DNA from: Moritella sp.
Lineage (GTDB): Bacteria; Pseudomonadota; Gammaproteobacteria; Enterobacterales; Moritellaceae
NCBI RefSeq assembly: GCF_013215705.1
Contig: NZ_JABSQR010000034.1
Location: 1 to 56,318 of the forward strand
Reading direction: 5' to 3'
DNA: 56,318 nt
In this document: one piece after another, positions 46,510 to 54,628 of the stretch
How the letters are laid out: each line of letters starts with the position of its first letter
How positions within the stretch are numbered: the stretch's first letter is position 1
Translations under genes and position numbers: made by a program
Notes under the pieces: generated by a model
Told to the model about the DNA's origin: nothing
What the model saw: the letters and a program-made list of their open reading frames with translations, nothing else
The model's database searches: none

Positions 46510-48420
46510 GTGGCTGTTATCACGTTACAAAATGCATGTTTAGCCTTCGGCGACTTACCGTTATTAAACCATGCCGATGCTGTATTTGAACGAAAAGAAC
46601 GTGTTTGTCTTGTAGGCCGTAATGGTGCAGGTAAATCAACAATGATGAAAGTTATTGCTGGTGATATTCAACTTGACGAGGGTGTAGTTCGTATTGAACA
46701 AGATGCCGTAGTTTCTCGTTTAGAGCAAGATCCACCGAAAGTAAGCGGTGTTACTATTTTTGACTTTGTGGCCGGTGGTTTAGCTGATATTGGTCAGGTA
46801 TTAAAAGACTACCATCATCAATCTATTTTGGTTGCGGATGATTACAGTGAAAAATCGCTGAATAAATTGATGCGTCTACAAGAAGAACTCGATAATCGTA
46901 ATGGCTGGGAATTCGAGCAAAACATTGAGCAAGTATTGACGCGTTTAGACTTAGACCCAGAAATGATGCTAGATAACTTATCCGGAGGTTGGTTACGTCG
47001 TGCCGCACTTGCGCGTGCATTAGCTTGTAAGCCTGATCTGTTATTACTTGATGAACCAACCAACCACTTGGATATCGAATCTATTCTTTGGTTAGAAGAG
47101 TTCTTAAAAGATTTCGCCGGTACCATCATTTTTGTAAGCCATGATAGAAGTTTTATTCGTTCAATGGCAACGCGTATTATTGATATTGACCGTGGTAACC
47201 TTTCATCTTTCCCTGGTGACTATGACCAATATTTAGTCGCTAAAGAAGAAGCGCTGCGTGTTGAAGACGAACAAAATGCATTATTCGATAAGCGCTTAGC
47301 GCAAGAAGAAGTATGGATCCGTCAAGGGGTTAAAGCCCGTCGTACCCGTAATGAAGGTCGTGTTAAAGCACTGAAAGAAATGCGTAATGAACGTAGCGAC
47401 CGTCTAAGTGTACAAGGTAAAGCTAAGATCACAGTGGATGAGACTTCTCGTTCAGGTAAACGTGTATTTGAAGGCGAAGATGTAACTTACGCTTACGAGA
47501 ACAAGCAGATCGTAAAAGATTTTACGTTCAACATTATGCGTGGCGATAAGATTGCATTTGTTGGTCCAAATGGTTGTGGTAAAAGTACCTTAATCAAATT
47601 GTTACTTGAAGAGTTACAACCACAAGCAGGTGTTATTAAATGTGGTACTAAGTTAGAAGTTTCTTATTTCGATCAGCACCGTACAGAGCTTGATCTTGAA
47701 AAGACAGTAATGGATAACTTAGGTGACGGTAAACAAGAAGTGATGGTTAATGGTAAACCACGTCACATACTTGGTTACTTACAAGACTTCTTATTCCACC
47801 CTCAGCGCGCTCGTACTCCGGTAAAAGCACTGTCTGGTGGCGAACGTAACCGTCTGTTATTAGCTAAATTGTTCCTAAAACCATCTAATCTTTTGATTAT
47901 GGATGAACCAACCAATGATTTAGATATCGAAACATTGGAACTTTTAGAAGAATTACTTGCCAATTATCAGGGTACGTTATTATTAGTAAGCCATGATCGT
48001 AATTTCATTGATAACACAGTAACAAGTTGCTGGATGTTTGATGGTAAAGGGCAAATTACTAATTTTGTTGGTGGTTACCATGATGCTAAGAACCAACAAG
48101 CAAACACACAATCTATGTCAGCAAAGCCAAAGGCAAAAGCTGCGGTAGTTGCTAAACCTGTAAAACAAGAGAAATCAACTCAGGCTGTTAAGACTAAAAA
48201 ACTGCCATACAATATACAAGTTGAACTCGATAAACTGCCTGCAAAAATGGAACAACTTGAAGAATTAGTTGAAACCTTGCAAGCTGAAATTAATCAACCT
48301 GATTTCTTTAATAAGCCAGCTGACGAAACGAAAACAATGCTTGAAAATCTTGCTAACAAAGAGCAAGAACTAGAGACTGCTTTCGCGCGTTGGGAAGAGC
48401 TTGAAGAAATGAAAGGCTAA
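46510..48420 (+). CDS. uup: ABC-F ATPase Uup
   Basis: Cytosolic ABC-F protein with two ATPase domains and no membrane part; Uup limits precise transposon excision and acts on stalled ribosomes and DNA branch structures. The 636-residue protein has Walker A GRNGAGKST (36-44) and GPNGCGKST (352-360), signatures LSGGW and LSGGE, and Walker B LLLDEPTNHLD and LIMDEPTNDLD. A charged C-terminal coiled coil (about 570-636) is the DNA-binding domain of Uup. The start is a GTG with a tgaggaa box. In E. coli the same neighbourhood is rlmKL-uup-pqiABC-rmf; pqiABC is absent here. Confidence 0.95.
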   Translation: MAVITLQNACLAFGDLPLLNHADAVFERKERVCLVGRNGAGKSTMMKVIAGDIQLDEGVVRIEQDAVVSRLEQDPPKVSGVTIFDFVAGGLADIGQVLKDYHHQSILVADDYSEKSLNKLMRLQEELDNRNGWEFEQNIEQVLTRLDLDPEMMLDNLSGGWLRRAALARALACKPDLLLLDEPTNHLDIESILWLEEFLKDFAGTIIFVSHDRSFIRSMATRIIDIDRGNLSSFPGDYDQYLVAKEEALRVEDEQNALFDKRLAQEEVWIRQGVKARRTRNEGRVKALKEMRNERSDRLSVQGKAKITVDETSRSGKRVFEGEDVTYAYENKQIVKDFTFNIMRGDKIAFVGPNGCGKSTLIKLLLEELQPQAGVIKCGTKLEVSYFDQHRTELDLEKTVMDNLGDGKQEVMVNGKPRHILGYLQDFLFHPQRARTPVKALSGGERNRLLLAKLFLKPSNLLIMDEPTNDLDIETLELLEELLANYQGTLLLVSHDRNFIDNTVTSCWMFDGKGQITNFVGGYHDAKNQQANTQSMSAKPKAKAAVVAKPVKQEKSTQAVKTKKLPYNIQVELDKLPAKMEQLEELVETLQAEINQPDFFNKPADETKTMLENLANKEQELETAFARWEELEEMKG

Positions 48421-48434
48421 GGAACATTAAAATA

Positions 48435-50228
48435 ATGCAATTAAAAAAGACTAAGCTAGCAGGGATTATTAGTCTCCTTTTGTGTTCGAATGCAATGGCG
48501 GTTGAAATTAGCGATCCACCGATTGCACGTCCTACTGATGGCAGGTTCGGCCCATTTGTATCTGCTATGGATACGTCTAGTGCTGCTACTGCAACAACAA
48601 GTACTGCTATTTATACTAATACATTCGCACAATCATTTACGTATGATATTGGTGCACCTTGGACATATAACGAATATTGTCAATATGACGATGATGTTTG
48701 TGAATTGCTTTGGGAGGGTACCAAAAATGGTGATGGTAGTGACGGGCTAAATGTATGGCGTCGTAATATCTTAAATACCTTCGGTGGTTATAATGGTACT
48801 TATAAATCTGAAACTGAAACATCAGTAGACGATATCGTTATTTCAATCCCTAGCGACCTAAGTGAATCTCGCAAGATTACGGCAATAATATCTACTGATC
48901 AGGCGGGCTATGCCACTGACTCAGGTCGTAAAATTGTTAGACGTGGTTTTTATAATGATGTAGAACTAATACCTTCAGATATTAATAATGGTGGTTTCAG
49001 TTCCGCACATGATTTTGCTGATGTTGCTTTAACTAGCAGTGATGGTCATAATTATGAGTTTGCTACGAAAAGGCTTATTGTAGGTCAATCTAGTGTCCAG
49101 TGGTCAAACGCTGATGACAATAGCCGTTTTACTTATTGCTTCAATTATCCAATTGACGATGATCGTTATGATTATGATGATCTTTATAATTGTCCTGGTT
49201 TTGATTTGCAAGCGAGTTTTTGGACTGTAAATGGTGCGAATGTTGATACCGTTGCATATTTGACTGGCAAGAATAACTGGCTAAATACTGGAAGCGATGC
49301 AACATTCATTGCTAATGCATATGCGATTAACGAATCAGGCTTCGCGGTCGGTTTTTCTACGCAACAAATCTATTCATCAACGAGTGGTGGCCGTGCTAGA
49401 GCAACTATATTTAAGCCGACTGTAGTTGCAACAAACACGCTTTCTTATACGATGAGTGAGATCACTAAGCCCAAAACGGATGTAGGTAGTGATTATGATG
49501 ATGTAATTCGCGATACAGTTGCAATTGATATTACAGATAAGGTTTATGTTTCGGCTAACGTCCCATTTGAAGCCGCAGATGGCACTGATAATGTCTCACA
49601 AGCATTTATTGTTGTTGGTAACCGTACTTTTGAGGCCGTTAAAAACAGAAGTCGAGTAACTGATTTTTACACTTATGACGTTGCTAGTGGAGCGGTTCGC
49701 TATCCATTTAATGCCAATCCAATTAAAGGTGCTACATCTCAAGTTAATAAAATTAACAATGATGGCTTGATTGTAGGTTGGCGTGATGCCCGTGGTGAAA
49801 CATCACCAAGGGAAGATGGCTCAGCGCGTTTTCAAAGTGCCTTTATCTATGACTACAAAACTCAAAAATCAGCCTATTTAGATGACTTATACTGTAAAGA
49901 AGTTATTGATCCGAATGGTTCCATTTCTGGAGAGATACGTTATCGTTTTGCTAATGCAATAAGTATTAGTGATCCAGATAGCAATGGTGATGTTGTTGTA
50001 GTTTCTAATGCTTTGGACTATAAAAACGTTGAAAACTATAAAAATAGAAGAGGTTCTAACCCGGTAGTCTTAACAATGACTATTACTAAAGATGATTTAG
50101 ATCACTTGTCAACGACATCTCAGTGTCCTATTAAAGCGGATGAAAATTACAAGCGTAATGGGGCAGGCATGGGATGGTTTATACTATTACCAACCATGAT
50201 GCTGTTGTTCCGTCGTTTCAAACGTTAG
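48435..50228 (+). CDS. Exported DUF3466 protein with C-terminal sorting-like tail
   Basis: 597-residue protein of unknown function, of the DUF3466 family found next to rmf in Shewanella/Vibrio relatives (from memory). A signal peptide is clear at the N-terminus (KKTKLAGIISLLLCSNAMA, cleavage near residue 22). The body is rich in D, N, S and T and aromatic residues, with several WxxG/GxxxGW-like repeats (e.g. SGFAVGFST, DGLIVGWRD) like those of autotransporter-type beta repeats. The end is NGAGMGWFILLPTMMLLFRRFKR: glycine motif, hydrophobic helix, arginines, resembling a GlyGly-CTERM signal. It follows uup by 14 bp and precedes rmf. Confidence 0.8.
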   Translation: MQLKKTKLAGIISLLLCSNAMAVEISDPPIARPTDGRFGPFVSAMDTSSAATATTSTAIYTNTFAQSFTYDIGAPWTYNEYCQYDDDVCELLWEGTKNGDGSDGLNVWRRNILNTFGGYNGTYKSETETSVDDIVISIPSDLSESRKITAIISTDQAGYATDSGRKIVRRGFYNDVELIPSDINNGGFSSAHDFADVALTSSDGHNYEFATKRLIVGQSSVQWSNADDNSRFTYCFNYPIDDDRYDYDDLYNCPGFDLQASFWTVNGANVDTVAYLTGKNNWLNTGSDATFIANAYAINESGFAVGFSTQQIYSSTSGGRARATIFKPTVVATNTLSYTMSEITKPKTDVGSDYDDVIRDTVAIDITDKVYVSANVPFEAADGTDNVSQAFIVVGNRTFEAVKNRSRVTDFYTYDVASGAVRYPFNANPIKGATSQVNKINNDGLIVGWRDARGETSPREDGSARFQSAFIYDYKTQKSAYLDDLYCKEVIDPNGSISGEIRYRFANAISISDPDSNGDVVVVSNALDYKNVENYKNRRGSNPVVLTMTITKDDLDHLSTTSQCPIKADENYKRNGAGMGWFILLPTMMLLFRRFKR

Positions 50229-50258
50229 TCATTAATCGCTAAACATCATTTTTTGTCA

Positions 50259-50292
50259 AAGGCACAGTAATTTTATTACTGTGCCTTTTTTA
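50259..50292 (+). terminator. Terminator of the DUF3466 gene
   Basis: The 12-bp stem aaggcacagtaa/ttactgtgcctt with a 5-nt loop is followed by six T residues. It lies 88 bp before the rmf start, so rmf must have its own promoter in that short space. Confidence 0.93.
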
Positions 50293-50379
50293 TTTGATTT
50301 GTCGAATATCTTGACCTATTACTTAATAGAGGCACGGAAAGTCTCAGGTTTAAGTTATATCATTTTTGAGGAATATAGA

Positions 50380-50556
50380 ATGAAGAGACAAAAACGAGAT
50401 CGTTTGGAAAGAGCATATTCGAAAGGTTATCAAGCTGGCACCGCTGGTCGCTCGAATGAGGTTTGTCCATTTCAAAGCGCAGATTCGCGAGGTCAGTGGT
50501 TAGGTGGTTGGCGTGAAGCACAAGAGATCCGAAGTACAGGGCTTTTCATGAAATAA
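50380..50556 (+). CDS. rmf: Ribosome modulation factor
   Basis: Stationary-phase protein that dimerises 70S ribosomes into inactive 100S particles. 58 residues from the ATG at 50380 (MKRQKRDRLERAYSKGYQAG), nearly identical to E. coli Rmf, with GRSNEVCPF and GQWLGGWREA conserved. A gagga box (50368-50372) decides the start; the frame is open from 50281 but that region is the preceding terminator. The C-terminus is three residues longer than in E. coli. It marks the last core gene before the prophage remnant. Confidence 0.97.
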   Translation: MKRQKRDRLERAYSKGYQAGTAGRSNEVCPFQSADSRGQWLGGWREAQEIRSTGLFMK

Positions 50557-50575
50557 TAAGTGAATAGAACAGCAA

Positions 50576-50640
50576 AGCCCCGGTGATAGGGGCTAATAGA
50601 ACCCCGTCATAACAGGCTTCGCCCCTGTTTACGGGGTTCT
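50576..50640 (+). terminator. Double GC-rich hairpin after rmf
   Basis: A short hairpin (agcccc/ggggct, 50576-50594) is followed by a two-tier hairpin: agaaccccgt/acggggttct (598-607 with 631-640) enclosing aacagg/cctgtt (611-616 with 624-629). No T tract follows. It is a likely 3' structure of the rmf mRNA, perhaps the site beside which the prophage integrated. Confidence 0.6.
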
Positions 50641-50688
50641 GTGCGTTTAATAGGTAGCAGTAAATGCCACCAAATAGTACTAATTTGG

Positions 50689-51366
50689 TCATAATGTGGA
50701 CACTAGGTTGTACTTCATTGCCTCATTTAGATAGTCTGGTGCAAGGTGTGAGTATGTCATGGTTTACATTATGGTGGCATGTCCCAAGATCTTCTGTAAC
50801 GTTAATATATTGCCACCGATCATCATAAAATGACTCGCAAACGAATGTCGTAAAACATGCGAAGCCTGACCAACGTGCGCCGGTGGATGAACACAACTTA
50901 GCGATATGTAATTCGTCACCACTCAAACTTGCCAATAATTGCTTTATCTCGGCTTTAATCAATGCGCTAAATACACTACTTAATCTTGTTTGATTACGGT
51001 TGATTGATGCCGACTTCATGCCTCCTGCCATTTTATCGGCTCGATATTGCATGAAGCGTTGCCGTGTTAGCTGGTCAGCTCTAAGGTTGCCCAAGTCCGC
51101 GCTAATCGTGATTAAGTGCTTAAGCTCTCTAGGGCCCGTTTTTAACTGTTGACCATGTAATGATACCAAAGATGGATTAAATCGATGAGAGGGCGCTTAT
51201 CAGCCGTTTTCTCAACCCAATCTTTTTAGTTTTGAGTCGATAACAGCCATCGCTCATACTTTTGCGCTTAACCTTGGGTTGTAAACTTCTTTCTGTAGCG
51301 CTTACCGTTTCGACCTTGTGGACGACAATCGACTTCATAGCCGTTGGTTATGGATTTAATAGACAT
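50689..51366 (-). pseudogene. int: P2-like phage integrase, broken
   Basis: Remains of a tyrosine recombinase of the P2/K139 type. The minus-strand start MSIKSITNGYEVDCRPQGRN (ATG at 51364-51366, behind a ggggag box) is followed by two in-frame stops, then a frameshift into TGPRELKHLITISADLG. The arginine box (STGARWS) is followed directly by HVLRHSFASHFM and ILGHATIM in a different frame, so the part between is deleted; a further stop precedes TYSHLAPDYLNEA with the catalytic tyrosine. It ends near 50689. At least four lesions make it non-functional as one polypeptide. It lies next to rmf, marking the left border of the phage remnant. Confidence 0.85.
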
Positions 51367-52009
51367 TAAGTTGCTCCCCTAATGCAACTGAGATACCAAA
51401 CTTTGAAGTCCCTTTTTCTTCTGAAGGTTACTGTTCTGTACAAGAATTCCAGCCATTCATGTATGATTGTTCAGTAATTAGTTCGTAACTCTGGCACGCC
51501 GAATTTTAATGCGGTGCACGGTCACGTTGAGCCTAGCGTAAACTTGATACCTAGAATACCTAAACCCCAAAATAAACCTCTCTCAACAGAATAGGCATAG
51601 TGATAAGATAAAATATGCCTACTATCATCGAAGTAGAAAAGGCCCAGCGCATATTAAACAGCTTCAATCGAGTCTTATCAATTTTCATACTTAGTTCTAT
51701 TCGTTCAAAGTCATAAGTCCGTTCATCATTAGTTCAGTCATATTTTCATCTTTAGTGGGGGGGATGCTATAAAGTTAGCCCCAGAATTATGCTTGGCAAA
51801 AATATTGAGTACTTTGGTTTTAAGTTGTGAGTTAGTTTACGGGCATTAACACTTGGGCGTGATGTTTGTCTTTATTTGAAGGTAAACGCCTAAAATAGAC
51901 GTTTTAGATACATTAAACGGATTTATTGATAGCCACAATGTGTACTGTATTTCACTTTTATAAAAATCCATTTAGAATAAAAGATAATACATAATAGGAG
52001 GTCAAAAGT
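51367..52009. other. 643-bp region between int and the GNAT gene
   Basis: No convincing gene. It contains the integrase upstream sequence and a possible 42-residue membrane peptide (51560-51688, listed separately). A G run (51759-51765 area) and AT-rich DNA precede the GNAT gene. It probably represents decayed phage DNA. Confidence 0.5.
51560..51688 (-). CDS. Possible small membrane peptide
   Basis: 42-residue minus-strand ORF starting MKIDKTRLKLFNMRWAFSTS, with a hydrophobic segment (SMIVGIFYLITMPILL). A short overlapping ORF just upstream (MTELMMNGLMTLNE) is in another frame and may be its former N-terminus separated by a frameshift. No recognised family. It may be a phage-derived remnant; support is weak. 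Confidence 0.3.
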   Translation of the reverse strand: MKIDKTRLKLFNMRWAFSTSMIVGIFYLITMPILLREVYFGV

Positions 52010-52522
52010 ATGAAAATCATAACCAAAACAACTCGACTAATCATTCGAGAGTTCACCCTTGATGACGCTGAATCGGTACTCTACTTTAATACCCCGGAAG
52101 AAGTTAATCTGTACACCGGAGATGCGGGGTTATGTAATAATATAGAAGATGCCGTAGCAATAATTGAGAATATTTGGTTAAAAGAATATGCGAAATTCGG
52201 CTTTGCGCGTTGGGCTGTAGTACTAAAAGATACCGGAAAAGTGATCGGTTTTTGCGGTTTTAAAAATGACTCTCGTATCAATGCTATCGACATAGGCTAT
52301 CGTTTTCACCCCGATTACTGGGGACAAGGCTTTGCAACCGAAGCTAATCAAGCTTGCATTGATTATGCTCGCGAGTATATGGCGCTTAATGTCATTTATG
52401 GCGAAGTGATACCAAAGAATACAGCATCAAGTCATGTTTTGAAAAAACTAGGAATGCAATACGACAAACAGTATCAAGAAAATGGATATACTATTGACCG
52501 TTATTACATGAGTTTAAAGTAA
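52010..52522 (+). CDS. GNAT acetyltransferase, RimJ/RimL-like
   Basis: 170-residue acetyltransferase that would transfer acetyl from acetyl-CoA to an amine; the substrate is unknown. TRLIIREFTLDDAES at the start and IGYRFHPDYWGQGFATEA (about 95-112), with the QGFATEA acetyl-CoA loop, then NTASSHVLKKLGM (about 136-148), identify the RimJ/RimL-like group. A near-perfect aggaggt box precedes the ATG, so it looks well expressed. It sits inside the prophage remnant between int and the repressor, as cargo not related to phage growth. Confidence 0.88.
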   Translation: MKIITKTTRLIIREFTLDDAESVLYFNTPEEVNLYTGDAGLCNNIEDAVAIIENIWLKEYAKFGFARWAVVLKDTGKVIGFCGFKNDSRINAIDIGYRFHPDYWGQGFATEANQACIDYAREYMALNVIYGEVIPKNTASSHVLKKLGMQYDKQYQENGYTIDRYYMSLK

Positions 52523-52640
52523 TCACAAAGCCATCAACACGACTTTTTCATTCGATATTCTTATTTTAGTCTATAACTCTAATCCGTTCATGCCCCAAAG
52601 TAAGATAGAACAGATTAACTTAAGCGCAAACTAGTCTGTT

Positions 52641-53248
52641 CTATCCAAAATCACATCTTCTGTCCAGTCCAAACACACGTCCTATAAGCGCCAGTTCTTC
52701 ACCATCCAATTGCGACTTAGTTATCTGCCAAGGGTCATACATGGAATTATCAGACTTAACGCGAATAATGCCGCCTGGTAACATCTGTAGTCGCTTCACT
52801 AATAAGTTATTGTCATGACGCATGACATAAACGCCATCAGATAAATTATCCACATCACGATTAACCATGATCATAGAGCCGTTCTTTAATGTCGGCAGCA
52901 TGCTGTCTCCGTCTACCAACATCAAAAATACATTATTAGGGCAAACGCCAATTTCACTACGTAGCCAGCTTGGCTCAAAGCTTATCGATTTTGGACGATC
53001 TTCAATTTCTGCTAATAAACCAACACCAGCAGATGCAGATATTTCGTAGAAGGGGAGTTGGATATGTTTAACTTCTTTTTTATGTGAAAACGATCACGAT
53101 TCACGATTCATGATTCATGATTCACGATTTTATCTAACTTTTCCAACCCGATAGCTTTAATTCTTCCTGTTTCATATTGAGCTATCGTATCAGAGCTAAT
53201 GCCAATTAAATCAGATTGTTGACTTCTTGTTAGCGATTCATTGTCTGT
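52641..53248 (-). pseudogene. CI-like phage repressor, frame broken
   Basis: Phage repressor of the XRE helix-turn-helix plus S24 LexA-like peptidase type. The minus-strand HTH part reads LTRSQQSDLIGISSDTIAQY (to about 53140). The S24 domain reads from HIQLPFYEISASAGVG through VDGDSMLPTLKNGSMIMVNR, with the catalytic serine in GDSM and the lysine in LLVKRLQ. The two parts are in different frames, with a stop in the linker, exactly where a five-copy heptamer repeat lies. The HTH start codon is also not visible; the plus-strand DNA beyond 53248 belongs to another gene fragment, so the N-terminus was lost. Confidence 0.8.
53095..53129. repeat. Five tandem 7-bp repeats in the repressor linker
   Basis: Units cacgatt, cacgatt, catgatt, catgatt, cacgatt. 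Seven is not a multiple of three, so each copy gained or lost changes the reading frame between the HTH and peptidase parts of the repressor. Confidence 0.85.
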
Positions 53249-53250
53249 GA

Positions 53251-53394
53251 AAATTACGAGCAGATTTAGAAGTGATCAGCGAACGTAAAAATTTTGCGAA
53301 GCGTAATTACATCCAACGTATCAAAGTGAAAGCGGGTCAGCTTAAAACAATAACAGTTAAAGAATTCAGAGCTCAATACGGTAACCCTTGTTAA
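53251..53394 (+). pseudogene. 3' fragment of an early phage gene
   Basis: Open frame from a stop at 53248 to TAA at 53392-53394, coding LRADLEVISERKNFAKRNYIQRIKVKAGQLK... and ending QYGNPC. No ATG; the 5' part appears lost where it joins the repressor remnant. Its stop overlaps the ATG of the replication gene (TAATG), the usual tight spacing of phage early operons. Product not recognised. Confidence 0.45.
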
Positions 53395-54307
53395 TGTACA
53401 CACCAATCAAAGATACCAAGAACCCGCTTAAAAAAACACGGTTTAAAACGTGCGGTTAAATTTATTGAAGATCGTAGTGCACACATTGCTGCTAGTTTCG
53501 GTGTATTACCAGAATCTTGGTATCGCGTAGATACTGAATATAAACGTGTTCATCTTGCTGATGAGCTAACAGGACGCGCACGTTTACATTTAGATCTAGC
53601 ACTCAAAGCAGGTAAAAGACCACTTGAAGCATTAGAGGAAATCAACGAATTCGCAGGGCTTGCATTGCGGATGCCGCATTTCGAACCTAAAAAACGCGAT
53701 AGTGATGATGACGTATATTTAGGTCTAATCGCCCGAGCTTGTGACGATGCAGTTTGGTTACGCGCAATAAACAAAAAGGTAATGATTGCCTTCGAATCTG
53801 CTCGACGTGCTGCGGGAATTGTTTCACCTCACGTAAGCCCTTACGCTTCATTCACTACCTGCCAATGGCTTAAAGACCGCAAGAAACAGCAATTAGATTG
53901 GCTTGATAGTATGGCTATCGAAAGTGAATGTGGTGAAACGCTTGAACTTAAAGATGTGCATGATGCATCAGTGTCTAACGCAGCGAATCGTCGCCATGAA
54001 TTAATGACACCGTTACGCGGTTGCCAGGAATATGCAGATTCTAATGAGCACGTGGCGTTAATGGCCACTTTGACTGCAGCTGGCCGTTATCATCGATTAA
54101 AGAAACACGGTAAATACTTTGTCGAAAATCCAAATTGGAACGGTGCTAATCCTATTGACGCCCATGAATGGTTAAAAACATCTTGGCAGCGTTTTCGTGC
54201 TGCTGCAGATGGAGCAAAGTTGACTTATTACGGCATGCGGGTTGTAGAGTCGCATTCAGGTACCGGAAATTGAAAATCCACCTTTGATAGGTGAAGCGAT
54301 ATGTTAA
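53394..54307 (+). pseudogene. P2 gpA-like replication initiator, broken
   Basis: Remains of the HUH endonuclease that starts rolling-circle replication of P2-like phages (Phage_GPA family). The ATG at 53394 begins MYTPIKDTKNPLKK, and the next frame continues HGLKRAVKFIEDRSAH after a run of seven A residues (53430-53436); six A would keep the frame. The long middle part (from about 53440) reads through FEPKKRDSDDDVYLGLIARA and GRYHRLKKHGKYF to TYYGMRVVESHSGTGN, then a TGA at 54271. In another frame the DNA continues EIENPPLIGEAIC and a stop at 54307, which looks like the protein's tail. So the catalytic HUH/tyrosine region is deleted. Confidence 0.75.
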
Positions 54308-54628
54308 GTAAATAAGGAAATTAAGATGCAAATAGATAAATTAAATTTAGAAGTAGGGAAAGCATACTCAGCGCTAATGAAAGGGTATGAGATTGATGAT
54401 GAAGAGGGCAATGTATTCATATTTATTTTCCATATATTTACTTATGTGAGGAATTGCTCATATCACAACAGCACACGCGAGCCCTATTGCTAGGTACAAT
54501 AGGCCGTATATTGACGGTTTTATCGACAGCTTGAAAAACATTCGATCAGACGGTCTTATTTACTCTTACATTACAATGTGTTACATATGTGGTTATACAC
54601 TGAAATAAAATATGGAATACAAGTAAAA
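54272..54628. other. Gap between the replication remnant and pldA, 357 bp
   Basis: Holds the tail of the replication pseudogene, one small ORF (54326-54493, listed separately), and an AT-rich stretch with the presumed pldA promoter. TTGAAA at about 54531 lies 17 bp from TCTTAT, a weak match only. Confidence 0.4.
54326..54493 (+). CDS. Small phage-like ORF
   Basis: 55-residue ORF starting MQIDKLNLEVGKAYSALMKG behind an aaggaa box. The first 30 residues look like a normal acidic phage protein (YEIDDEEGNVF), while the rest (FIFIFHIFTYVRN) is of a different character. The original C-terminus may therefore have been replaced by a deletion junction near 54415. Not recognised. Confidence 0.35.
   Translation: MQIDKLNLEVGKAYSALMKGYEIDDEEGNVFIFIFHIFTYVRNCSYHNSTREPYC

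Noticed and set aside
51400-51560. Minus-strand peptide reading FGVPELRTNY...TIIHEWLEFLYRTV upstream of int
   Set aside because: Contains a stop, has no start codon and no family I can name with confidence; left as decayed DNA.
53430-53437. Programmed -1 frameshift at AAAAAAC in the phage replication gene
   Set aside because: The downstream frame needs a +1 change; a -1 slip leads to a closed frame. A simple one-base insertion explains it better.
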